A DNA stretch of 64,000 nt from Pseudomonadaceae bacterium (GTDB lineage: Bacteria; Pseudomonadota; Gammaproteobacteria; Pseudomonadales; Azotimanducaceae), in contig JANSXA010000007.1 in the NCBI GenBank assembly GCA_024743175.1, positions 124,001-188,000 of the forward strand. The letters run 5' to 3'. Positions 35,797 through 44,888 of this stretch are shown here, piece by piece. Both the position numbers and the translations under genes were made by a program. Each line of letters starts with the position of its first letter. The first letter of the stretch is position 1. The notes beneath the pieces were generated by a model, which ran no database searches, had not been told where the DNA came from, and saw only the letters and a program-made list of their open reading frames with translations.

Positions 35797-36471
35797 CTAA
35801 ATTGGCACAACCAGATTAATCACCTGATGGATTAACTCTTCCTCTTCAAACTGCTCAAAGTCTGGATGGTCGGCGCTCAGCAGAGGGTTTATCAGCAGCA
35901 GCGCCGCGCCCATCGGAACAGCGTTTGTAAACAGAGAGACTATCGGCAGCGGTACATCTGAGAGTCTGCCCTGCCGCTGGCTGGCTTGCACTGCATCACT
36001 CACCGAAGCACTGAACTCGAGCATCGCCTCAGTCAGGTCATCATCGGCAAAACGGGCCACATCGGGATGCAACAGCGTGCGAAAGAGCGCGCGGTTGCGT
36101 AAAGCCCAGCGCATGAAGCCCCGACCCATTGCATTCAGTCGTACGTTTGGATTGTCACTTGCAGTTGCATCAGCTGCCTTCAGGGTGGCGTCTCTGAGCT
36201 GCATCCAACCCCCGGTTGCGATCGCTGACAAGAGCGATGCTTTGTTCTTGAAATGCCGGTTAGGTGCGGCATGAGAAACACCCAGATCCTTAGCGATACC
36301 ACGCAAACTAAGTGCATCCAAACCCTGCTCGTCGATTATTTCTACAGCTCGTTGCAGTATGTCACTGCTCAAGTTGCCGTGATGGTAGGCATTCTGAATC
36401 TGCTGATTGCTCACTGGGGTTTTTTCACTAAAGTTGACAGCGCCTACATCTTCGCATAAGTTACGCACCAA
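35797..36471 (-). CDS. TetR-family transcriptional regulator
   Basis: A 224-residue repressor-type protein. The HTH is at about 30-85 (DALSLRGIAKDLGVSHAAPN, RHFKNKASLLSAI), with a WHG-type C-terminal ligand domain (about 100-224). A short N-terminal extension before NAYHHGNLSSDIL suggests the start could be slightly downstream. It is divergent from a small membrane protein and a fatty-acid desaturase, with a 15-bp perfect palindrome 7 bp upstream of its start, so it probably represses both directions, as TetR proteins that control lipid genes often do. Confidence 0.9.
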   Translation of the reverse strand: MVRNLCEDVGAVNFSEKTPVSNQQIQNAYHHGNLSSDILQRAVEIIDEQGLDALSLRGIAKDLGVSHAAPNRHFKNKASLLSAIATGGWMQLRDATLKAADATASDNPNVRLNAMGRGFMRWALRNRALFRTLLHPDVARFADDDLTEAMLEFSASVSDAVQASQRQGRLSDVPLPIVSLFTNAVPMGAALLLINPLLSADHPDFEQFEEEELIHQVINLVVPI

Positions 36472-36477
36472 ACATAA

Positions 36478-36492
36478 GTAGACGACGTCTAC
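36478..36492. promoter_or_regulatory. TetR operator candidate
   Basis: GTAGACGACGTCTAC is a perfect inverted repeat (7 + 1 + 7) in the 42-bp space between the divergent TetR (start 36471) and desaturase-operon (36514) genes. Size, symmetry and position are typical for TetR operators. Confidence 0.65.
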
Positions 36493-36513
36493 ATTAGTTC
36501 AGAGGTATCGATT

Positions 36514-36708
36514 GTGCAACAGGTCATCAAGTTTCTCTTCTCTCCCCTGGCTTTTGCGGTGGGCTTTCTGTGGCCTCTTTTTTCGCAGATCCTGTTGGCA
36601 TCACAGACGGTCGAGAGCAATGGGCTCGCCATCAGCATTGGTGCGGTCGTCGCCATCGGCTGGGGTTTAATGGCACAAGTGAGGGGGAGCTGGATATGGA
36701 TCAAGTAA
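36514..36708 (+). CDS. Small membrane protein upstream of desaturase
   Basis: A 64-residue frame from a GTG at 36514, with two hydrophobic stretches (about 6-27 and 37-53) and no known motif. It lies in the 5' part of the desaturase operon and its end overlaps the desaturase start by 13 bp, implying coupled translation. Its start is uncertain and it may be no more than a leader frame. Confidence 0.5.
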   Translation: MQQVIKFLFSPLAFAVGFLWPLFSQILLASQTVESNGLAISIGAVVAIGWGLMAQVRGSWIWIK

Positions 36709-37577
36709 CCCACCAGCAGGACATCAACACCCTGAGCGACGCGCAAATTGACGTGATAGAGCGCCAGATCGCGAACAAATATATGCGCATCGTGCCCTGG
36801 GGTGCGGTGGCCTGGGGTATCGGCAATTGCCTGGTCTTTTTCTCTCTGTTTCCACTCGTCATGATGGACCTGCTACCGCTCTGGCTGGCCTCTCCCATCG
36901 CAACCATCTCCATCGCTTTGTCATATCTGCCATCCCACGAAGCACAGCACAATATTATCGCTGGACGTGGCAAACCGCTTCGCTGGCTGAACGAACTCGT
37001 TGGGCACATGTCAACATTACCCCTTGTTCTGCCTTATCGTGTTCTGCGTGCGACGCACATGGAGCACCACGCGCACACTAACGACTCGGAGCTGGACCCT
37101 GACTTCGGCGTGCATGCACCATCGGACAAAGATTTTCTTATCAAAACAATTCGCGACCGACTGACAGGCTCTGAGCGCGATGATTCTTATGGCAGAACCC
37201 TGGATCGAATTGGACAAAGCGCACTGATGTTGGATGCATTAATCTACAACACCATATATCTGATCATCCTTTTTACGTTGGCGTGGTCCGGATATGCATT
37301 GGAAGCTGCACTGCTGTGGTGGCTGCCCAAGCATATCGCTATGACCTACATCAGCTACTATTTATCATGGGCACCACACCACCCTGCTGAAGAACAAGGC
37401 CGGTATAGAGATACCAGAGCATTTAAGAGCAAGCTGGGCAACGCCTTATCCATGGGTATGCAGTACCACATTATTCATCACCTTTACCCGCGCATTCCGC
37501 TGGCTAAAACGCCTGCTGCTTATCGCGAAATGAAGCCCATTCTCGAGCGTAAAGGCTGTGATCTTGGCGCGCTTTAG
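36696..37577 (+). CDS. Membrane fatty-acid desaturase
   Basis: I start the gene at ATG 36696, behind GAGGGGGAGC, rather than the longer frame upstream. The 293-residue product has the three His boxes of membrane di-iron desaturases: HEAQHN, HMEHHAH and the last group HHLYPRIP, plus WAPHHPAEE. Membrane segments flank the boxes. It would introduce a double bond or hydroxyl into a lipid acyl chain, using an electron donor not encoded here. Control by the divergent TetR regulator is likely. Confidence 0.88.
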   Translation: MDQVTHQQDINTLSDAQIDVIERQIANKYMRIVPWGAVAWGIGNCLVFFSLFPLVMMDLLPLWLASPIATISIALSYLPSHEAQHNIIAGRGKPLRWLNELVGHMSTLPLVLPYRVLRATHMEHHAHTNDSELDPDFGVHAPSDKDFLIKTIRDRLTGSERDDSYGRTLDRIGQSALMLDALIYNTIYLIILFTLAWSGYALEAALLWWLPKHIAMTYISYYLSWAPHHPAEEQGRYRDTRAFKSKLGNALSMGMQYHIIHHLYPRIPLAKTPAAYREMKPILERKGCDLGAL

Positions 37578-37635
37578 ATCCACATGAGCATCTCGCCAAC
37601 TACCTTGGGAAGAACAGGAGAAGGAAACCCCGGGC

Positions 37636-38841
37636 TCATTTAAGCAATTCAATCCAGTGCACAACTTCTACGTCGTGACCTGCAGCCAGATGGGTCTGAC
37701 AACCCACATTCGCCGTAGCTACCAGTTCAGGAGCCCCAGCCATCAGGGCATCCCACTTGTTTGTTTTCAACTGATCAGACATCTGCGGCTGCAGAATCGA
37801 GTAAGTGCCTGCAGAACCACAACACAAATGGCTATCCGGAACCGGCGTGAGCTTATAACCTGCTTTCTGTAGAAGCCTGCTGACAACATCATCCAGTTTC
37901 TGTCCATGCTGCAGCGTGCAGGGTGAATGCCAGGCTACTCTATCTACTGACCGGGCCCTGGCCCAGTTAACTTCCAGGCTGTCCAGAAACTCACTGACAT
38001 CTAACACTTTTGCGGCGATGGTCGCCGCGCGCTGAGCATAAGTTGAGTCGTGAGCCAGCAGGCGAGCATAATCTTTGAACGTTACTCCACAACCCGAAGC
38101 GCTTGACAGAATCGCATCGCAGGATTGGGCCAGCTCGAAAAGCGCATCAACATTATGCCGCATACGATTCAGAGCCTGGTTTTCATCACCAAGGTGTAAA
38201 TCCAGCGAACCACAGCAACCTTCGTCAGGAGCGGCAGAAACATTAATATCGTGATCCTGTAGCAGTTGGGCCAGTGCAATATTGGTTTGTGGTGTACTGA
38301 CTTGTTGGGCACAGCCGTTGAGCAAAATGACACTGAGAGAATGATCATTGTCAGCGGTCTTCAGTGCGCGCCAGGCTTTGCCAACTTTTGTCGGGATGTT
38401 CTTCGCCAGATTTTTCGGTACCAGAACCCGAAACAATTTGCCAATCCGAGCCATTCGCCGCAACCGCCCCGCATCTGGTATCAGCCACTGCAGAAACTGT
38501 CGCGTGAGCCCTGCCAGGCCACTGCGTTTTACGCCGAGGGTATTCCTGGTGATTTCTGCTAACTCGCCGTAAGCGACGCCAGACGGGCAGGTGGTTTCAC
38601 ACGCACGACAGGTCAGACAACGGTCCAGGTGGAAGGTGGTTCGTTCTGTGTTTTCACCCGTTTCCAGTAACTCACGCATCAGATAAATGCGTCCGCGTGG
38701 CCCATCCAATTCGTCGCCGGTAATCTGGTAAGTTGGACAGGTTGCATTACAGAAGCCGCAATGTACGCAGCTACGCAGAATTTCGTTCGCGCGTCTGCCA
38801 TCATCTGTCGCCAGGAGCTTGACAGGTAGATCAGTCTGCAT
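37636..38841 (-). CDS. glcF: Glycolate oxidase iron-sulfur subunit
   Basis: Starts at ATG 38841 (MQTDLPVKLLATDDGRRANE), overlapping the glcE stop by 11 bp; a longer frame exists but the extra 31 residues are not family-like. The 401-residue protein has two 4Fe-4S motifs (CVHCGFCNATCP and CLTCRACETTCP, about 25-85) and later CCG motifs (GCCGSLD, LCCGSAGTYS). It passes electrons from the flavin of GlcD/GlcE to the quinone pool while glycolate is oxidised to glyoxylate. Confidence 0.93.
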   Translation of the reverse strand: MQTDLPVKLLATDDGRRANEILRSCVHCGFCNATCPTYQITGDELDGPRGRIYLMRELLETGENTERTTFHLDRCLTCRACETTCPSGVAYGELAEITRNTLGVKRSGLAGLTRQFLQWLIPDAGRLRRMARIGKLFRVLVPKNLAKNIPTKVGKAWRALKTADNDHSLSVILLNGCAQQVSTPQTNIALAQLLQDHDINVSAAPDEGCCGSLDLHLGDENQALNRMRHNVDALFELAQSCDAILSSASGCGVTFKDYARLLAHDSTYAQRAATIAAKVLDVSEFLDSLEVNWARARSVDRVAWHSPCTLQHGQKLDDVVSRLLQKAGYKLTPVPDSHLCCGSAGTYSILQPQMSDQLKTNKWDALMAGAPELVATANVGCQTHLAAGHDVEVVHWIELLK

Positions 38842-39901
38842 GGGTAATCCCACGTTCCATTGGCGACAGAAACAGGCCATGGGGATCAAAGGCCTGTTTG
38901 ATCGCCAGCATGTACTTTCCAGGTGTCTCATCAACAGTCTGCGGCTCGCCTTTCACGTGCGCCCAGCCACCCACTTCGCTGGCATAGGCCTGCACCCTGG
39001 CACTGTCGTTGTGCCACCACCAACGCTGTCCACCAGCCCATTCCATCGCAAAATTCTGCACATCATAGTGTTCAGGAAGCGGTGCACCTGGCGGTGTGAT
39101 TACACGCCAGAGCTTGTGCCCGGTTCTATCGGGTCCGCCACTATAGGTCGCCTTAAAAAATTTGTGATCATGATCGCTGATCTGTCTCCAGATCTGATCA
39201 GAGAGCCTTCGATGCCCGCCCAGATCGGAGATTTTCTGCTCTACAGCTTGCGCCGAGCCGGACAATCTCAGGAAAAGCTGATTATTATTCCACCAGACAG
39301 CATTAAGTGGAGTGTAGCTGCGCGCCAGGTTCCGACAATATTCATTTGCCGCAGCTGCGTCCATTTCAAAAGACAGTGTCGCAGTAGATTGCGCCATAGG
39401 CTGAACACGCAGACTTGCCTCCAGCAGAACGCCCAGTGCTCCCCAGGAGCCTGCCGCAAGTCGCGAAACATCATATCCGGCGACGTTCTTCATAACACGA
39501 CCACCAAAATTCAGAACCTCACCCAGGCCATTGCACAACTTGACACCCAGCACGGCATCCCGTGTCGAGCCGCCCCAGGGTCGAGCCGGCCCTGATAATC
39601 CCGAGGCCACCATTCCTCCAACTGTGCCAGAGCCAAAAAACTGCGGTGGCTCAAACGCCAGATGTTGATTGTGCTGTGCGAGAACAGACACAATTTCCTT
39701 CACGGGCGTACCGCATCTGGCGGTAATCACAAGCTCAGCCGGGTCATAAGCGACTATTCCCACGTGCTCGGTTGTGACCAGCAGCTGCCCACCACTGCCG
39801 GGCAGCCATTGCCGTTTACTGCCGGTACCGGCTGTTCTCAACTGTATGTGTTCAGATTGTGCAGTTTGCACTGCGTCTACCAGGCGCGGGCTGATGTCCA
39901 T
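38831..39901 (-). CDS. glcE: Glycolate oxidase FAD-binding subunit
   Basis: A 356-residue FAD_binding_4 protein. It has GTVGGMVASGLSGPARPWGG, the short FAD-binding loop of GlcE (about 97-116), and RVMKNVAGYDVSRLAAGSWG. It is middle in the glcDEF operon: its ATG overlaps the glcD stop (ATGA at 39901) and its stop overlaps glcF. It lacks the long C-terminal part of GlcD, as expected for GlcE. Confidence 0.93.
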   Translation of the reverse strand: MDISPRLVDAVQTAQSEHIQLRTAGTGSKRQWLPGSGGQLLVTTEHVGIVAYDPAELVITARCGTPVKEIVSVLAQHNQHLAFEPPQFFGSGTVGGMVASGLSGPARPWGGSTRDAVLGVKLCNGLGEVLNFGGRVMKNVAGYDVSRLAAGSWGALGVLLEASLRVQPMAQSTATLSFEMDAAAANEYCRNLARSYTPLNAVWWNNNQLFLRLSGSAQAVEQKISDLGGHRRLSDQIWRQISDHDHKFFKATYSGGPDRTGHKLWRVITPPGAPLPEHYDVQNFAMEWAGGQRWWWHNDSARVQAYASEVGGWAHVKGEPQTVDETPGKYMLAIKQAFDPHGLFLSPMERGITHAD

Positions 39902-41379
39902 TAAAAACGTTCAATCTCAGGAAACGGCAGTTCCCCATGTCGTACATGCATACCACCCAGCTCGCCGCAGCGGGTAAGCGTGGGTATGCCTTTATCCGGA
40001 TTCAGAAGGTTGTCCGGGTCCCAGGCGAGTTTCAGGCGCTGAAACTGTTCTATTTCCATGCTGTTGAACTGCACGCACATCTGATTAAGCTTCTCGACGC
40101 CAACTCCATGTTCGCCCGTCACGGTGCCGCCCACTGCCACGCACAGCTCAAGAATTTTCCCTCCCATCTCTTCTGTCGCGGCAAGCTGCCCTGGGACATT
40201 GGAGTCAAAAAGAATCAACGGATGCAGATTGCCGTCGCCAGCATGAAATACATTCGCCACCGGCAGATTGTACTCTGCGGATAACTGGTTTATTTTGTCT
40301 AACACTTCTGACAAGCGGTGTCGCGGGATGGTGCCATCCATACAGTAGTAATCCGGTGCAAGACGGCCAACGGCGGGAAAAGCGGACTTACGGCCTTTCC
40401 ACAATCGCGCTTGCGCGGAGCTATCCGTGGCAATATCTATACTGGTTGCACCCGCATTATCAACAATACGCGAGACCATCCCTGCCAGGCTGTCAATTTC
40501 TTCGCCTGCACCATCCAGTTCTATGATCAGAATCGCCGCGGCATCCTGTGGATAACCCGCATGGGCAAATTGTTCTGCGGCCTGAACCGCAAGTTGATCC
40601 ATCATTTCCATGCCGGCAGGAATGATGCCTTCAGAAATGATGTCTGCAACGGCCTGACCCGCTTCATTCACGGAATCAAATGCAGTCAGCATAACTACTA
40701 CTGCGGGCGGTTTCGGCAATAAAGCGACGGTAACTTCAGTCACAATACCCAGCATACCCTCCGAACCGCACATAACTGCCAACAAATCTAATCCGGGGCT
40801 ATCCAGAAGCGGACCGCCCAGCTCAAGCACTTCACCGGCAATCGTCACTACTCTCACACCGCGCAGATTGTGCACCGTGAGACCGTATTTCAAACAGTGG
40901 ACGCCACCAGAATTCTCTGCCACATTGCCGCCAATGCTGCAGGCAATCTGCGAAGAAGGATCCGGCGCATAATATAGACCGTGCGGCTCAGCGGCCTGAC
41001 TTATGGCCAGATTACGCACCCCAGGCTGTAATCGGGCCGTGCAGTTCTGCACGTCGATATCGAGGATCTTATTCATCTTGGACAAGCCCAACACCACACC
41101 AGAGCGCATGGGTCGGGCACCACCAGATAGACCGGTGCCTGCACCACGCGGCACGACCGGCACTTTGTGGGTATGGCAGATCTGCAGAATTTTCTGCACC
41201 TGGGCTTCAGTCTCGGGTAAGGCAACCACCCAGGGCTGCTCACGAATAGCGGTAAGCCCGTCGCACTCGTAGGGTTTTAAACCGGCTGCATCGGTGATGA
41301 GCCCGTCATCCGGGAGAAGGGTGCGCAGTTGATCAATAACTGCCTGGGGTTTGTCTGCGGCCATGTTCATGGCCGCCAT
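39901..41379 (-). CDS. glcD: Glycolate oxidase catalytic subunit
   Basis: A 492-residue flavoprotein of the GlcD/D-lactate dehydrogenase family: PRGAGTGLSGGARP, GGNVAENSGGVHCLKYGLT and GSEGMLGIVTEVTV are FAD-binding signatures, and FHAGDGNLHP and GEHGVGVEK are in the C-terminal half. It oxidises glycolate, a major phytoplankton exudate in seawater. First gene of the operon. A second in-frame ATG four codons in (MNMAAD) is also possible. Confidence 0.94.
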   Translation of the reverse strand: MAAMNMAADKPQAVIDQLRTLLPDDGLITDAAGLKPYECDGLTAIREQPWVVALPETEAQVQKILQICHTHKVPVVPRGAGTGLSGGARPMRSGVVLGLSKMNKILDIDVQNCTARLQPGVRNLAISQAAEPHGLYYAPDPSSQIACSIGGNVAENSGGVHCLKYGLTVHNLRGVRVVTIAGEVLELGGPLLDSPGLDLLAVMCGSEGMLGIVTEVTVALLPKPPAVVVMLTAFDSVNEAGQAVADIISEGIIPAGMEMMDQLAVQAAEQFAHAGYPQDAAAILIIELDGAGEEIDSLAGMVSRIVDNAGATSIDIATDSSAQARLWKGRKSAFPAVGRLAPDYYCMDGTIPRHRLSEVLDKINQLSAEYNLPVANVFHAGDGNLHPLILFDSNVPGQLAATEEMGGKILELCVAVGGTVTGEHGVGVEKLNQMCVQFNSMEIEQFQRLKLAWDPDNLLNPDKGIPTLTRCGELGGMHVRHGELPFPEIERF

Positions 41380-41408
41380 TATGCCCGAAAAAGATTATGC
41401 GTCAGCGT

Positions 41409-42167
41409 TTAGAAGTGGAAGTTAATTGCCGCATATGGCCCGTTCACATCGATCTTTGCCTGATCAACTTCGTCAAACGCATCCAGCTCAATCTGAACCG
41501 CACGGTAGCCCGCTTCAAGACCCAGACCGACACTGGATTCGTAACCAATTTTTGCATCAAAGCCGATCAGGGTATTGTCGTCATAGCTGATCCCCTGCGC
41601 CTGGGCGCCGACCCACACACCGGTGAAAGGCAGATCAGCACGAACTGCTGCGTAAAGCATAGGCACAACTTCATCAAAATCTGCGCTGGCCTGCTCAGAC
41701 AGGCTGGTCACCTCAATAGATCCCTCAACCAGGCTGATGGCCAGGCCCAGGTCCAGAGACACGACGTTATCCAGCAGTTCGTAATACAAGACCGCATCTG
41801 TCTGGGTCAGGTCAACTGTCGTGTTCACGGCTTCTGAAAGGTTGAAAACGTTGCCGTTGAATTCAATGGTGCGCGAAAGTGTGCTATTAGCATCCACATC
41901 AAGGGTGTAATACTGCGCCCGCACATTGGGAAGCACAGGCACGCCATGTTCAAACGCCGCGTACAGAACGACACTGTCATCATCGTCAAGACCAAGATCG
42001 TCTTCGATGTCGACGTTAGATATACCTGAACGCACATCACCACTGTAGCCCTGCTGCCACGTACCCGCACCGGCATAAACCCCGAACAGCGTATCTGCTT
42101 GAACCGGCGCGGCGCTTGCCAGGCTGAGTGCCAGCACACTCGCTGCCACTGCTTTTGCATGAATCAT
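41409..42167 (-). CDS. TIGR04219-type outer-membrane beta-barrel protein
   Basis: I start at the ATG 42167 (MIHAKAVAASVLALSLASAA), which places the signal peptide at the N-terminus; cleavage after VQA-D. The 252-residue product has alternating strands throughout and a C-terminal Phe (INFHF), typical of outer-membrane barrels. YAGAGTWQQGYSGDV and the run of Asp in EDDLGLDDDDS are like the TIGR04219 family. The function of the family is unknown. Confidence 0.78.
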   Translation of the reverse strand: MIHAKAVAASVLALSLASAAPVQADTLFGVYAGAGTWQQGYSGDVRSGISNVDIEDDLGLDDDDSVVLYAAFEHGVPVLPNVRAQYYTLDVDANSTLSRTIEFNGNVFNLSEAVNTTVDLTQTDAVLYYELLDNVVSLDLGLAISLVEGSIEVTSLSEQASADFDEVVPMLYAAVRADLPFTGVWVGAQAQGISYDDNTLIGFDAKIGYESSVGLGLEAGYRAVQIELDAFDEVDQAKIDVNGPYAAINFHF

Positions 42168-42290
42168 GTTCTCACCCTGCTTTAGCATCAAAAATTTTAT
42201 ACCGGAATTCTAAGGCGGAATTATCTGATCGTTGTGAACCAGTCCACAGCTGGCATCTACATGCGACTGGCTTTAGGCTAGCTGTGACTT

Positions 42291-42791
42291 ATGCACGTTA
42301 GGCGGGAGCGGACAACTGTGAGCATCGACGACAAATTCAAGACCCTGGGACTGCAGCTGCCAGCACCTATGCAGACTGCCAACTTACCTTTCGACTTATA
42401 CAGACTGGATGGACAGATACTCTATCTATCCGGCCACGTTCCTACCGAATCCGATGGCAGCATGGCTAAGGTACTGGGTAAAGTTGGCGCCGAGGTCACC
42501 CCGGAACAGGCCTATGAAGCAGCTCGCAAGGTCACCCTGGGAATGTTTGCAAGTATTGTAGCTGCGGTGGGTAGCCTTGATCGCGTCGAAGCCTGGCTGA
42601 AAGTGTTTGGCATGGTTAATGTGGCACCTGGTTTTAAAACCATACCACCCGTCATTAATGGTTGTTCCGACCTCATCCTGGAGGTGTTTGGCGCAGACGT
42701 GGGCGCGCACACCCGGTCTGCCGTGGGCATGGCGGAATTACCTTTTGGCGTGCCCGTTGAAATAGAAGCGCAGCTTAAAATCAGACTCTGA
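42291..42791 (+). CDS. RidA/YjgF family protein
   Basis: A 166-residue member of the RidA superfamily (about 45-165: ILYLSGHVPTESDGSMAKVL, DRVEAWLKVFGMVNVAPGF, RSAVGMAELPFGVPVEIEAQ). RidA enzymes hydrolyse reactive enamines and imines. The key Arg in this protein is in HTRSAVGMAELP. A GTG at 42318 (VSIDDKF) is a plausible alternative start and would remove nine residues. It is 41 bp upstream of the DUF3089 gene. Confidence 0.85.
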   Translation: MHVRRERTTVSIDDKFKTLGLQLPAPMQTANLPFDLYRLDGQILYLSGHVPTESDGSMAKVLGKVGAEVTPEQAYEAARKVTLGMFASIVAAVGSLDRVEAWLKVFGMVNVAPGFKTIPPVINGCSDLILEVFGADVGAHTRSAVGMAELPFGVPVEIEAQLKIRL

Positions 42792-42832
42792 AGCCCCGCA
42801 AAATCAACTAGGGAATCAGCACAGGAACCGCA

Positions 42833-43876
42833 ATGAAAAAATTTCTTTTAGGTATAGCTGGCGTATTGGCGCTACTGGCTGTTCTATTCTATGTCTTCCA
42901 GGATGAAGTAGGCTTCGGCCTGATGCGAATGGCGCTTGCGCCCGATCAGAGTTTTGCAGCAGACACCCGCCATACACCGCCGGACTACAGCCAGGCGTTA
43001 CACTGGGCCGCACTGCCGCAGCGGGATGATGACGCTGACGTTTCTCCTCTGGGTTTTGATCTGGACAATCAAAACGCTGCACCTGTTGATGTGTTTTTCA
43101 TACACCCAACCACTTATTACAAACCAGATTACTGGAATCAGCCGCTGGATGACGCTGACGCTAACACGTTCACCGACACACAAGTGCTACGCAATCAGGC
43201 CAGTGTGTTCAACAGCTGCTGTAAGATTTATGCACCCAGGTATCGCCAGGCAACCCTCTATGCCTTTATGGACGATGGCGATGACGGCGAGGCAGCCATC
43301 GACTTTGCCTATACAGATGTACGCAAGGCGTTTGAATACTACCTGCAGAACTACAACGACGGGCGTCCGTTTATTATCGCCGGTCACAGTCAGGGTGGTA
43401 AACATGCCGACACACTGCTCAAAGAAATAAACGGTACGCCGCCGATGCAACAGCTTGTTGCCGCGTATCCGGTTGGATTTTTCTTTGATGGTGAAGGCAG
43501 CATACCTGTGTGTGAATATGCCACCCAAACTGGCTGTCAGGTTACCTGGAACTCGGTTGCACCAGACGCGCCTACGTTTTCCGATACCAGCGATGCCATC
43601 TGCGTAAATCCACTTAACTGGTCAGCTGACGGCCAATACGCAGACTTCAGCGAAAATCAGGGTGCGGTAAGTTTTGCCGCGGACGGCGAGGTTGAGCCTG
43701 GCATTGCCGACGCCCAGTGTGTGAATGGCCTGTTACACGTGACTGAGGTGAAGTCAGATAATTACTCTACCGAGATGTTTGGAGAAGGTAACTACCATGT
43801 CTATGATTTCAGCTTCTTCCACATGAACATCCGCAATAATGCGATGGCGCGAGTTCAGGCCTTTACAACACCCTGA
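42833..43876 (+). CDS. DUF3089 alpha/beta-hydrolase-like protein
   Basis: A 347-residue protein with a single N-terminal membrane segment (about 3-20) and a DUF3089 region. FIHPTTYY is the typical first motif, and IIAGHSQGGKHADTLL carries the nucleophile Ser in GHSQG; later Asp and His (for example DFSFFHMNIR) could complete the triad. Likely an envelope esterase or lipase-like enzyme, substrate unknown. Confidence 0.85.
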   Translation: MKKFLLGIAGVLALLAVLFYVFQDEVGFGLMRMALAPDQSFAADTRHTPPDYSQALHWAALPQRDDDADVSPLGFDLDNQNAAPVDVFFIHPTTYYKPDYWNQPLDDADANTFTDTQVLRNQASVFNSCCKIYAPRYRQATLYAFMDDGDDGEAAIDFAYTDVRKAFEYYLQNYNDGRPFIIAGHSQGGKHADTLLKEINGTPPMQQLVAAYPVGFFFDGEGSIPVCEYATQTGCQVTWNSVAPDAPTFSDTSDAICVNPLNWSADGQYADFSENQGAVSFAADGEVEPGIADAQCVNGLLHVTEVKSDNYSTEMFGEGNYHVYDFSFFHMNIRNNAMARVQAFTTP

Positions 43877-43905
43877 ACTCAACACTATACCTCTACCTGA
43901 CGCAT

Positions 43906-44841
43906 TCAGGAATATTGTCTGGACATCTGTTCCAGACTTGCAAAAAACTGCTGCTTCACTTCCGCTATGACTTCAGCAACCGGGCGCACGCTGTCAATTC
44001 TACCGGCCACCTGGCCAGTTAAAGCGATACTTGCTTCCATATCGCCACCAAAATAAAGATCTGTGGCTTTACCAAATTCAGTCATGGCGTTGGTGTCGTT
44101 TTCAAATTCCAGCCGGGTGGTTTTTTCAGTTCGCAAAGCGCGCAATGCAGGCGAGTGGGCACGATTCAGGAAAACCGTATCGGTCTCTTTCGCATTAACA
44201 ATCGCTTTTTTCCAGTTGTCATGCACTGGTGATTCAGCCGCAGACACCATCCGCGTACCCATCTGAATACCTTCCGCACCCAGCGCAAAAGCTGCATGCA
44301 TCGACGCACCATCCAGAAACCCACCCGCTGCAATGATCGGTACATCAACTTTTGATCGTATCAGCGGCAACAGAACCATAGTGGATACATCGCGTGGATT
44401 CTTAAAACCACCGCCTTCGCTACCTTCCACAACAAGACCATCAACGCCAGCGTCTACTGCCTTCAGCGCCGCATCGAGACTTGGTACGACGTGAAACACC
44501 GTAAGACCGGCATCTTTCAACTCTTTGGTATAACGCTCCGGGTTTCCAGCTGAAGTGGTGACAAACTTGACACCCTGGTCAATTACAAACTGAACAATAT
44601 TCGGGTCGCGAACAAACGCCTGAGCGATGTTTACACCAAATGGCTTGTCCGTCAGATCACGCATTTTGAGAATTTCTTCACGCACTGCATCCAGTTCCCC
44701 TGAGGATGTTTCAATGATACCCAGCGCGCCCGCATTGGAAACGGCGGAAGCTAGCTGGGAGCGCGCAATCCAGCCCATGGGTGCCTGTACCAGCGGAATG
44801 TCTACGCCGAGCATCTCGGTGATTCTGTTTTTGAACGGCAT
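43906..44841 (-). CDS. Nitronate monooxygenase-family flavoprotein
   Basis: A 311-residue TIM-barrel FMN enzyme: PLVQAPMGWIARSQLASAVS is the N-terminal FMN site, VEGSEGGGFKNPRDVSTMVL and IAAGGFLDGASMHAAFALGA the phosphate-binding region, and GIQMGTRMVSAAESPVHDNW follows. The family includes nitronate monooxygenases and enoyl-ACP-reductase-like proteins, so the exact substrate is open. It is 25 bp downstream of the amidohydrolase start region on the opposite side of a hairpin. Confidence 0.85.
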   Translation of the reverse strand: MPFKNRITEMLGVDIPLVQAPMGWIARSQLASAVSNAGALGIIETSSGELDAVREEILKMRDLTDKPFGVNIAQAFVRDPNIVQFVIDQGVKFVTTSAGNPERYTKELKDAGLTVFHVVPSLDAALKAVDAGVDGLVVEGSEGGGFKNPRDVSTMVLLPLIRSKVDVPIIAAGGFLDGASMHAAFALGAEGIQMGTRMVSAAESPVHDNWKKAIVNAKETDTVFLNRAHSPALRALRTEKTTRLEFENDTNAMTEFGKATDLYFGGDMEASIALTGQVAGRIDSVRPVAEVIAEVKQQFFASLEQMSRQYS

Positions 44842-44865
44842 CTGCCCTCTCCGAATTAAAAGTTA

Positions 44866-44888
44866 CAGCCGGTCAGTCTAACCGGCTG
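44866..44888 (-). terminator. Possible terminator hairpin after amidohydrolase gene
   Basis: CAGCCGGT (44866-44873) and ACCGGCTG (44881-44888) form an 8-bp stem with a 7-base loop, overlapping the stop of the amidohydrolase gene. On the minus strand the downstream sequence is TAACTTTTAATT, a weak U-rich tail. It may end or attenuate transcription before the nitronate monooxygenase gene. Confidence 0.4.
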
